The translations under genes were made by a program, and so were the position numbers. This document shows positions 1-7,565 of a stretch of DNA of 64,000 bases, one piece after another. Each line of letters starts with the position of its first letter. The stretch's first letter is position 1. The DNA is from Paraburkholderia bryophila. GTDB lineage: Bacteria > Pseudomonadota > Gammaproteobacteria > Burkholderiales > Burkholderiaceae. The stretch is from contig NZ_QLTK01000006.1 in assembly GCF_003269035.1 (NCBI RefSeq), forward strand, positions 124,001-188,000. Reading direction: 5' to 3'. The notes below the pieces were generated by a model that saw nothing but the letters and a program-made list of their open reading frames with translations, was not told the DNA's origin and searched no databases.

Positions 1-891
1 GAGCGCGGCCTCCGCCGCAGGCACCCGCGCTTCGCTGCGCTCGAAGCGCGCGAGCGCGGATTCGAGCAGCAGCTTCACGGACACCATCATCTGGCTAATG
101 CCGTCGTGCAATTCACGCGACAGCCGTGCCCGTTCGTTTTCCTGAGACTCGACCACCTGCTGCGCGAGCCGTTTCAATTTCGCGTCGGCGCTGCGATATT
201 CGGTGACGTTGAGCACGAGCGCGCACAGTGCGATTACCGCGAGTCCGGCCATCGCGATCGCGTCGATCCATTTCATCGTACGATCGATATTCGCCGCGGC
301 GCGTGCATCGATATCCGCGAGCGCCGCATCCACGTCGTCGAGATAGATGCCGGTGCCGATCATCCAGCCCCAGCGTTCGAGCGGCACCACGTAGCCGAGT
401 TTCGACGCGAGCTTGCCGGTGGACGGCCGATGCCACACATAGCGCACATAGCCGCCGCCGCGAGCGGACGCCGCGAGCAGTTGCTGGATGGTCAGCATGC
501 CCTGCGGATCGCGCAGCTCCCACAGATCGCGCCCCACCAGATCGGGTTCGCGCGGGTGCATCAACGAGCGCCCGTGCGTGTCGTAGACGAAGAAGTAACC
601 GTCCTTGCCGTAGTCCATTTTTTGCAGCACGTCGAGCGCGCGAGTGCGCAGCATCGCGTCGTCGCGGGCATTCTGCTGGCCGGCGTCATAGAGCGGCGCG
701 ATCGCCGTGGAGGCGAGCTCCACGTAGTGCTTGAGTTCGAGTTGCTTGCTGGCCAGGTAGGCGGCCTGGGTGGTCGCGTGCTGCGACTCGGCGAGCGCCA
801 TGGCTTCCTGGCGCACGCCGATTTCGATGCTGGCGATAGCGGCAAGAAAGGGCACGATGGCCAGCAGGACGAGCTTCGCTTTGAGTTTCAT
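1..891 (-). CDS. Cache-domain sensor histidine kinase, NarL-partner type (3' end outside window)
   Basis: About 297 residues are visible, from the ATG at 891 to the window edge. Residues 7-25 form a membrane helix. They are followed by a periplasmic single-Cache domain (about 30-190, with the typical stretch MDYGKDGYFFVYD) and a second helix near 208-230. A short linker then enters the HisKA_3 dimerisation region, whose H-box ERARLSRELHDGISQ contains the expected phospho-accepting His. The ATPase domain and stop lie off the left edge. Kinases of this class signal to LuxR-type response regulators. The divergent DUF3311/symporter pair suggests that it senses a small carboxylate and controls its uptake, as MctSR does for MctP in rhizobia. 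That role is inferred. Confidence 0.9.
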   Translation of the reverse strand, partial: MKLKAKLVLLAIVPFLAAIASIEIGVRQEAMALAESQHATTQAAYLASKQLELKHYVELASTAIAPLYDAGQQNARDDAMLRTRALDVLQKMDYGKDGYFFVYDTHGRSLMHPREPDLVGRDLWELRDPQGMLTIQQLLAASARGGGYVRYVWHRPSTGKLASKLGYVVPLERWGWMIGTGIYLDDVDAALADIDARAAANIDRTMKWIDAIAMAGLAVIALCALVLNVTEYRSADAKLKRLAQQVVESQENERARLSRELHDGISQMMVSVKLLLESALARFERSEARVPAAEAAL

Positions 892-916
892 CGTTGAAAA
901 GACCGCAACATGCTGC

Positions 917-960
917 GGAAGGCCGGCTACGTAGTATTACGTAGCCGATGTACGTAGTCG
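917..960. promoter_or_regulatory. three TACGTA boxes in the divergent kinase/symporter region
   Basis: TACGTA occurs at 928-933, 938-943 and 951-956. The first two form an inverted repeat, CTACGTA-GTAT-TACGTAG. The cluster is 26-66 nt upstream of the kinase start and about 220 nt upstream of the DUF3311 start. The layout fits a binding site for a LuxR-type response regulator, but the regulator is inferred. Confidence 0.4.
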
Positions 961-1173
961 CGCGCTTGTGAGGACGCCGACGAAGGCGAATACTACATCC
1001 CCGCGACGAGTGACGGTTCGCGGGCTGCCGCGCCTGCCGGCTGGAACATGACCGGCGCCTTGCCGCGCCAGCTGCAAACCGCGGATTTGCCGTCTGATAT
1101 GCGGTAACCGGTTTCCGCGTGCCGGGCCACGAGTCGTGGCGCGCGGTTTCAATAATAGACTTAGGAGAAGTGT

Positions 1174-1371
1174 GTGGAGACCTCCCCGACCGCCGGCCGT
1201 TCATGGCTCTGGCTGATTCTGCTGATCCCCTATATCGCGTTGTTATGGCTGCCGTTCTATAACGACACACGCCCGTCGTTCGCGGGCTTTCCGTTCTTCT
1301 ACTGGTATCAGTTCTTGTGGGTGCCGTTGACCTCGCTGCTGATTTACGTCGTGTATCGAGGTGTCAAATGA
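1174..1371 (+). CDS. DUF3311 small membrane protein
   Basis: A 65-residue protein with two hydrophobic helices (about 10-26 and 42-61) separated by a polar stretch containing PFYNDTRPSFAG, which is typical of DUF3311. Translation starts at GTG 1174 behind AGGAG at 1163-1167, a six-base spacing. Its TGA overlaps the ATG of the symporter (ATGA at 1368-1371), so the two are translationally coupled. DUF3311 proteins commonly sit directly before SSS-family permeases and are thought to be small partner subunits. No biochemical role can be read from the sequence. Confidence 0.85.
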   Translation: METSPTAGRSWLWLILLIPYIALLWLPFYNDTRPSFAGFPFFYWYQFLWVPLTSLLIYVVYRGVK

Positions 1372-2846
1372 GCGATGTGAACCCCGTGAATCCGGTGGCG
1401 ATGACCGTCTTTATCGCATTCTTCGTGCTGGTCACCGTGATCGGCTTTTTCGCCGCGCGCTGGAAGCGCGGTGACCTGACTCAACTACACGAGTGGGGCC
1501 TCGGCGGCCGCCAGTTCGGCACGGTGATTTCGTGGTTCCTCGTGGGCGGCGACTTCTATACCGCCTATACGGTGATCGCGGTGCCCGCGCTGGTGTATTC
1601 GGTGGGTGCGTACGGCTTCTTTGCGTTGCCGTACACCATCATCGTTTACCCGTTCGTGTTCGCGGTGATGCCGAAGTTGTGGAAAATCGCGCATGCGAAA
1701 AACCACATCACGGCAGCGGATTACGTGCAGGGCGAATACGGCGGCAAGTGGTTTCCGGCCGCGATTGCGATCACCGGTATCGTCGCGACCATGCCGTATA
1801 TCGCGCTGCAGCTGGTGGGCATGCAGGTCGTGATCAAGGGGCTCGGCGTGAGCGGCGAAATGCCGTTGATCGTCGCCTTCGTGATTCTGGCGCTCTACAC
1901 GTATGCAAGCGGCCTGCGGGCACCGGCCATGATCGCGTTCGTCAAGGACATCATGATCTATATCGTCGTGATCGCGGCGGTGTGGCTGATTCCCGCGAAG
2001 CTCGGCGGCTACGCGCACGTGTTCGACGCGGCCGATACTTACTTCAAGGCCAAGGGCGGCGCGACCGGCATCATTCTGAAGCCGACGCAGTTCACCGCTT
2101 ACGCTTCGCTCGCATTGGGTTCGGCGCTGGCGGCGTTCATGTATCCGCATACGATGACGGCGGTGCTGTCGTCCGCGTCGGCGAAGACGGTGCGTAAAAA
2201 CGCGATTTTCCTGCCGGCGTACACGCTGTTGCTCGGCTTGATCGCACTGCTCGGCTATATGGCGATCGCGGCCGGCGTGCATGTGAAGTCGGCGTCGGAC
2301 ATGGTGCCGGCGTTGTTCAACACGCTATTTCCGTCGTGGTTCGTGGGCTTCGCGGCGGCGGCGATTGCGATCAGCGCGCTGGTGCCGGCCGCGATCATGT
2401 CGATCGGCGCGGCCAATCTGTTCACGCGCAATTTGTGGCGTCCGCTGGTGTCGCCGAATATCTCGGCTGAAGGCGAGGCCTCCACGGCGAAAATCGTGTC
2501 GCTGGTCGTGAAGTTCGGTGCGCTGCTGTTCATCGTGTTCCTGCCGACTCAATACGCGATCGATCTGCAACTGCTGGGCGGCGTCTGGATTCTGCAGATT
2601 TTCCCGGCGATCGTGTTCTCGCTGTACACGCGCCGGCTGAATACGCCGGGTCTGTTCCTCGGCTGGCTGGTCGGTATCGTGATCGGGACGAGCCTTGCGA
2701 TCATTCAGGGGCTCAAGCCGGTGTACGCGCTGCATCTGGGCGATGCGGTCTACCCGGTGTATATCGGGCTGATCGCGCTGGCGGCGAATATCGTCGTGAG
2801 CTTCGTGGTGTCGGTCGTGTCGCCGCGCAGGGTGGCGGCGGCTTGA
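1368..2846 (+). CDS. sodium:solute symporter (SSS family), monocarboxylate-permease-like
   Basis: A 492-residue polytopic inner-membrane protein with about 13 hydrophobic helices. It follows the SSS family pattern: an early GGRQFG segment, then GGDFYTAYT and a central AFMYPHTMTAVLSS segment. The start is ATG 1368, because an upstream in-frame extension would run through the DUF3311 gene. Together with DUF3311 and the divergent Cache kinase it resembles the MctP group that imports lactate, pyruvate or acetate with sodium or protons. Substrate identity is inferred from context only; other SSS members carry amino acids or proline. A strong terminator follows, so this is the last gene of the unit. 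Confidence 0.85.
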   Translation: MSDVNPVNPVAMTVFIAFFVLVTVIGFFAARWKRGDLTQLHEWGLGGRQFGTVISWFLVGGDFYTAYTVIAVPALVYSVGAYGFFALPYTIIVYPFVFAVMPKLWKIAHAKNHITAADYVQGEYGGKWFPAAIAITGIVATMPYIALQLVGMQVVIKGLGVSGEMPLIVAFVILALYTYASGLRAPAMIAFVKDIMIYIVVIAAVWLIPAKLGGYAHVFDAADTYFKAKGGATGIILKPTQFTAYASLALGSALAAFMYPHTMTAVLSSASAKTVRKNAIFLPAYTLLLGLIALLGYMAIAAGVHVKSASDMVPALFNTLFPSWFVGFAAAAIAISALVPAAIMSIGAANLFTRNLWRPLVSPNISAEGEASTAKIVSLVVKFGALLFIVFLPTQYAIDLQLLGGVWILQIFPAIVFSLYTRRLNTPGLFLGWLVGIVIGTSLAIIQGLKPVYALHLGDAVYPVYIGLIALAANIVVSFVVSVVSPRRVAAA

Positions 2847-2891
2847 TGGGTCGTTGTCGAGGGCGCCGGTAGGCTAAGGCCGATTCCCTGA

Positions 2892-2932
2892 AATCCCCCG
2901 CAGACGATTCGTTGCGGGGGATTTTCTTTTTT
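2892..2932 (+). terminator. Rho-independent terminator after the symporter gene
   Basis: The stem AATCCCCCGCA (2892-2902) pairs with TGCGGGGGATT (2913-2923) around a ten-base loop, and a T-rich tract runs to 2932. It lies 46 bases after the symporter stop. The rest of the 2847-3188 gap holds nothing I can identify. Confidence 0.9.
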
Positions 2933-3188
2933 CCCACGGCAATGCTTGCGGTGGCGCAGACGTCGACGAATCAGAGCAGGTTCGAGTTGACTTTCGGCAC
3001 TTCGCGAGCGAGCCCACGCAAACGCGTCGCCTGGGCGCACGCGAAATCGGAAATTCGCTGGACATGGGCGCGTTCGTCCGCTGAGTAAAACTGTCGAGGA
3101 AGGGAAGCAGCCGACGAGGCCGGCGTTCCGGTAGTTTGCCCCGCGTTTCAACATGGTCCAAGCCCGCGCCTGATCCCGCGCCGGCCGC

Positions 3189-4429
3189 CTAGAACCGCTC
3201 CGCCCTGAACGGCCGTGCATCGACCACTGTCTCCTCGCCCGTCATCATTTCGGCGATCAGGCGACCCGTGATCGGGCCCAGTGTCAATCCGTGATGCGCG
3301 TGACCAAACGCGAACCACAAGTCCCGATGATTTCTCGCGGGCCCGATGATCGGCATCATGTCGGGCGTGCAGGGACGGCGGCCCATCCACGGTTCGTCGT
3401 CCAGTCGCTCGCCGAGCGGGAACAGCTTGCGTGCAACCGGTTCGACCACGGCGAGTTGCGTCGGCGTTTTGGGCGCATCGTACAGGGCGATTTCCGCGCC
3501 GGTGGTCAGACGGATGCCTTGCGCCATCGGCGCGAGCACATAGCCGGTTTCCGCGTCGAGCACAGGGTGATTCAAACGGGCCGCGCCTTGCGGCGCGTAG
3601 TGCATGTGATATCCACGTTTGACAGCGAGCGGCAAGCGATAACCAGCCGTGTGGTCAGTCGCTCCGACCACGGTCCCAGCGCGACGACCGCCGAGTGCGC
3701 CGCGATCGTTCCGTCCTGTGTATCGACTTCCCAACCTTCGCGAAGCGTGTCCGCATCGCCGATAAAAAAACGGCCGCCCAATGCCTCGAAATACTTCGTG
3801 TAGGCGGTGACGAGTGCATGCGGATCGCTCACCGAATCGGACTGCGGATAACGCACCGCGCCGAGCAGGGCCTTGTCGAGATCGGGTTCCATCTGCTGCA
3901 GACGAACGGCGTCGAGCGTCTCGAACTCGACACCGTACTCGGCGTGCCAGCGTTCGGCGACGCGGATTTCCTTGTCGTGGGCCGCTGCGCTGCGAAACAC
4001 CTTCATCCAGCCGATCGGGCGCAACAGTGCGCTCGCGTCGGCCGCGGCGGCCAGCTCGCGATGCTCGCTGACGCTGCGCTCGATCAGCGTCGAATACGAC
4101 CTGGCGATCGCCGCGTGCGTGGCGGGGTGCGAATTGCGCCAGTATTGCCACAGGAACGGCGCCACCTTGAGTAGGGCGGCGGCATGGTAACGAACGTCCG
4201 GCGACTGGTTGCGCGCGTAACGAAGCAAGGTGTCCAGGTCGCGCGGCAACGCATACGGATAGACGCCTTCGCGCTGGATCAAGCCGGCGTTGCCGAACGA
4301 CGTCTCATTGCCCGGCAGCCTGCGATCGACCAATGCGACCTGGCGGCCGCGCTTCTGCAGATGCACGGCGACGCACACGCCGACAATGCCCGCGCCGAGT
4401 ACCACGGTGTCGAAGGGAATACGGTTCAT
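3189..4429 (-). pseudogene. DadA-like FAD amino-acid dehydrogenase with a -1 frameshift
   Basis: The first part (ATG 4429 downwards) encodes a DAO-family flavoprotein: Rossmann motif GAGIVG near residue 12, then PGNETSFGNAG as in D-amino-acid dehydrogenases. Near 3643 the frame breaks after the residues GPWSERLTTRL. The rest of the enzyme, beginning GYRLPLAVKRGYHMHY and ending at TAG 3189-3191, continues in another frame. One missing C in the CC at 3643-3644 (plus strand) explains this exactly: the region is 1241 bases, and adding one gives 414 codons. It may be a pseudogene or a sequencing error. Its start overlaps the LysR stop (ATGA), so the regulator and enzyme are co-transcribed. The likely reaction is oxidative deamination of a D-amino acid or a similar amine. 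Confidence 0.85.
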
Positions 4430-5337
4430 TGGCCTCGCCCGAAGTCGCTGTGTTCGAATAATTCCATGACCCACTCCACGAACGCGCGGGTCGCGCCGCT
4501 CGCGTTGCGGCCATCCGGATAGACGATCGAAACCGGCACCGGCGAGCTTCTCGCGCCCGCCAGCACTTCCTTCAGGCGGCCCGATTGAAGATACGGCAAC
4601 GCGACGAACTCCGACAGCTGGATCAACCCCAATCCTTCGAGACCGCATTGCAGATAGGCCTCGGTTTCGTTGACGGCGAAGCGGCTCGGCATGCTCAGCG
4701 TGAGCGGCTCGCCCTGCACATGAAAACGCCAGTCGAGCGGCCGGCCGGTGGCGTTCGAGATGTAGTTGACCGCACGGTGATCGGCCAGCGAGGCCACGGT
4801 ATCGGGTTCGCCGTGCTCCTTCAGATAGCGCGGCGACGCGCAGGTGATCCAGTTCAACTGCCCGATACGACGGCCGGTCAGCGTCGAATCCGCCAGCGCG
4901 CCGGTGCGGATCACGCAATCGATGCCGTCGTAGATCAGGTCGGCGGGGCGGTCGCTCAGACCGAGCACGAGCTCGATGCCGGGAAAGCGCTGCTCGAAAT
5001 CCCTGAGCCGCGGCAACACCAGGCCGCGGCCGATCACGCCCGGCATGTCCGCCCGCACGCGTCCGCGCGGCGCGCCGGCGTCGGTCGACAGTTCGCTTTC
5101 CGCGCGCACGATCTCCGCGAGGATCGCGCGGCATGACGCGTAATAGCGCTCGCCCGCGTCGGTCAGACTGAGGGTGCGGGTGCTGCGGCGAAGCAGCGCG
5201 GCGCCTAGTTCACGTTCCAGCTGCTTGATGATCGTCGTGACCGACGAACGGGGCAGCGCGAGCGTTTCCGCTGCCTTGCTGAAGCTTTGAGCTTCGACGA
5301 TGCGCACAAACGTGGTCATCGCTTGAAGTTTGTCCAT
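4426..5337 (-). CDS. LysR-family transcriptional regulator
   Basis: A 303-residue protein with the LysR winged helix-turn-helix at residues 1-60 (FSKAAETLALPRSSVTTIIK recognition region) and a periplasmic-binding-like effector domain from about 90 to 295. The TDAGERYYASC linker is typical of the CrgA/DsdC-like branch. The gene overlaps the downstream DadA-like gene by four bases, which is unusual because LysR genes are more often divergent from their targets. It therefore probably controls its own operon, and possibly the divergent NmrA-like gene across the 323-bp gap. The inducer is unknown. Confidence 0.9.
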   Translation of the reverse strand: MDKLQAMTTFVRIVEAQSFSKAAETLALPRSSVTTIIKQLERELGAALLRRSTRTLSLTDAGERYYASCRAILAEIVRAESELSTDAGAPRGRVRADMPGVIGRGLVLPRLRDFEQRFPGIELVLGLSDRPADLIYDGIDCVIRTGALADSTLTGRRIGQLNWITCASPRYLKEHGEPDTVASLADHRAVNYISNATGRPLDWRFHVQGEPLTLSMPSRFAVNETEAYLQCGLEGLGLIQLSEFVALPYLQSGRLKEVLAGARSSPVPVSIVYPDGRNASGATRAFVEWVMELFEHSDFGRGQ

Positions 5338-5660
5338 GAGCCGGGTACCTGTGCGGTTCGTGTCGCGCTGTCCATGAGCGCGTTGAAGCGGGAATCATCT
5401 TACAGGGATACCCCGGCGTGTTGCGCGTGGCCGGCGCGATGTTCACACGCCCCCGAACCCGGCGTTCGGGATACTCGCGTTGTTAATTCCGTAGCGGCGA
5501 ACAATGCCCATGCCCTCCGCCACTAGACTCCAGATCGTCAGGCTGACTCCTGCCTGAAGCCGCTACGAATTACCGCGCTTAACGGCGAATCAGGTTCGCG
5601 CCCGCACGGTTTTCAAAGCTCGCTTTTCCACTTCATCGCCCATCAGAAAAGGTCACCACC
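5338..5660. other. 323-bp divergent intergenic region with one loose inverted repeat
   Basis: No convincing ORF is present. TAATTCCGTAGCGGC (5484-5498) and GCCGCTACGAATTA (5559-5572) are inverted copies differing by one base insertion, about 60 bases apart. They could be paired operator half-sites for the adjacent LysR regulator. Nothing else is recognised. Confidence 0.3.
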
Positions 5661-6605
5661 ATGTCGCACTCTCAATCCATTCTCGTCCTCGGTGCCGGTG
5701 AGCTCGGCATGGCCGTCTTGCGCAGTCTCGCGCAGCGTGCCGCTGTGAAACCGGGTGTTTCGGTCGCCGCGCTGTTGCGCCCATCCGCCCTCGATTCGAA
5801 CGATCCGGCCAAGCGGAAAGACGTCGCCGAACTGCGCGCGCTGGCTATCGAACTCGTGCCGGGCGACCTCAACGCGCTGTCCGAGGCGTCGCTGGCCGAT
5901 CTGTTCCGGCGCTTCGATACGGTGATTTCGTGCACCGGGTTCGTCGGCGGTCAAGGCGTGCAGCTCAAGCTCGCGCGCGCGGCGCTCGACGCCGGCATCA
6001 AACGCTATTTCCCGTGGCAGTTCGGCGTCGACTACGACGTGATCGGCCGGGGCAGCGCGCAGGATCTGTTCGACGAACAACTCGACGTGCGCGATCTGTT
6101 GCGCGCGCAACAGAACACGGAATGGGTGATCGTGTCGACGGGGATGTTCACGAGTTTCCTGTTCGAACCGTCGTTCGGCGTGGTGGACCTGGAAAGGAAC
6201 ACGGTTCATGCGCTCGGCAGTTGGGACAACGCGGTCACCGTCACGACCGCCGACGACATCGGCAGGCTGACCGCCGAGATCGTTTTCACCGAGCCGCGCA
6301 TTGCGGATGAAATCGTCTACGTGGCGGGCGATACCGTCACCTACGGCCAGCTCGCGGACGCCATCGACGCAATGCGTGGGGTGAAATCGCGGCGCGTGGA
6401 ATGGACCGTGCCGCAATTGAAAAGCGAACTCGCGACCCAGCCGGACGACTCGCTGCGCAAATATCGCGTGGTGTTCGCCGAAGGGGCGGGCGTGTCGTGG
6501 CACAAGGAGCGCACGTTTAACGCGCAAAAACAGCTCGCCGTCTGCTCGATGGCGCAGTGGATGCGTGACAACCTGCGCTTCGACGCGAGCGTTTCGCCCC
6601 AGTAA
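5661..6605 (+). CDS. NmrA-like / isoflavone-reductase-like NAD(P)-binding protein
   Basis: A 314-residue protein with an N-terminal Rossmann fold. The glycine motif GAGELG near residue 11 and the short-chain-reductase-like stretch YFPWQFGVDYD are typical of the NmrA/PCBER-like group of atypical short-chain dehydrogenases. Family members are NAD(P)H-dependent aromatic alcohol or isoflavone reductases, or nucleotide-sensing regulators that have lost catalysis. The sequence does not decide between these. It stands alone on the plus strand, divergent from the LysR/DadA pair, which may share control with it. Confidence 0.8.
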   Translation: MSHSQSILVLGAGELGMAVLRSLAQRAAVKPGVSVAALLRPSALDSNDPAKRKDVAELRALAIELVPGDLNALSEASLADLFRRFDTVISCTGFVGGQGVQLKLARAALDAGIKRYFPWQFGVDYDVIGRGSAQDLFDEQLDVRDLLRAQQNTEWVIVSTGMFTSFLFEPSFGVVDLERNTVHALGSWDNAVTVTTADDIGRLTAEIVFTEPRIADEIVYVAGDTVTYGQLADAIDAMRGVKSRRVEWTVPQLKSELATQPDDSLRKYRVVFAEGAGVSWHKERTFNAQKQLAVCSMAQWMRDNLRFDASVSPQ

Positions 6606-6760
6606 CGTTGCGTTGTCATCCACCGGCGCGGCTCGTCGAAGCAGGCTTCACGGCCGCGCCGCGTGCTTCGAAATACCTCTCTTGCGGGCCCGCTAAATCG
6701 CGCGGCGGCAGCTTCCACCCCGGCAGCGTGTAAACTGCTGACTTTTTTGACTCCGGTGGT

Positions 6761-7555
6761 ATGTTGCAAGCCCCCCAGCGCACAGCTCTCAGCGGCCCGG
6801 CGCTTATTCGCCTGTTGGCTCGTCTGGCGGATGTCGATGTCCCCGAATCCCGGCAATCGCTCTCGGACCGGCTTAGCCAATGGCTCGGCTGGACCGACGC
6901 CATTGCGCTGTCGTCGGCGCTGAACGGCGCGCCGCCGGCCGTGCCGGCTGGCGCGCGCGCGTTCGGCCGCGCCGAAGAGGACGAGTGTGCGCGCGTGCGC
7001 GTTTCGCTGATGAAGTCGGTGGCGGGCGACAGCGTGCTCGTCGCGAGCAAGCGGCGCGGATTGGGTCACTCGCAGGCCTTTCCACACGCAAACCCGCACC
7101 CGCATTCGCAGGCCCACATGCCGTCGCAGCCCGCACCGGCCGATGCGGCGCCCGATTACGCGGTGTTCCGGCAACGCTACCAGGCGTTGCAGCAGTCGAT
7201 GGAAACCGCGGTCGGCACGTTGCGCGTGCGCCTGCGCAGCCTGCTGGCCGCGAAAACCCCCGCACTGGCGCGGCTGGCGGTGCTGGACGCCGTCATGGAG
7301 CGCGCGCTCGGCGAGCGCGAACGGAATCTGCTGGGCGGCGTGCCCGGTCTGCTGGCCGGGCACTTCGAACGCTTGCGGGCGGCGGAGCAGGCGGCGCTGG
7401 CCGCAGCGGAGGACACGGAGGACGCAGCCGCGGCGCTCACGCCCGGCGCATGGCTGGACGTGTTCCGCAAGGACATGCAGAGCGTGTTGCTTGCCGAACT
7501 GGACGTTCGTTTTCAACCGGTCGAAGGGTTGCTCGCGGCTCTTCGCACCAGCTAA
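6761..7555 (+). CDS. DUF3348 protein, first gene of the motor-like operon
   Basis: A 264-residue, Ala- and Leu-rich soluble protein with no signal peptide or membrane helix. It begins LQAPQRTALSGPALIRLLAR, a pattern I recognise from the DUF3348 family of Burkholderiales. Residues about 109-118 hold a His-rich linker (FPHANPHPHS). The remainder is predicted helical with several Arg-rich amphipathic stretches (RQRYQALQQSME, AALAAAEDTEDAAAAL). The next gene starts 10 bases after its stop. Its steady association with DUF802, OmpA and DUF2894 genes suggests a cytoplasmic accessory or adaptor for the membrane complex. The function is unknown. Confidence 0.75.
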   Translation: MLQAPQRTALSGPALIRLLARLADVDVPESRQSLSDRLSQWLGWTDAIALSSALNGAPPAVPAGARAFGRAEEDECARVRVSLMKSVAGDSVLVASKRRGLGHSQAFPHANPHPHSQAHMPSQPAPADAAPDYAVFRQRYQALQQSMETAVGTLRVRLRSLLAAKTPALARLAVLDAVMERALGERERNLLGGVPGLLAGHFERLRAAEQAALAAAEDTEDAAAALTPGAWLDVFRKDMQSVLLAELDVRFQPVEGLLAALRTS

Positions 7556-7565
7556 CTGGGACACT

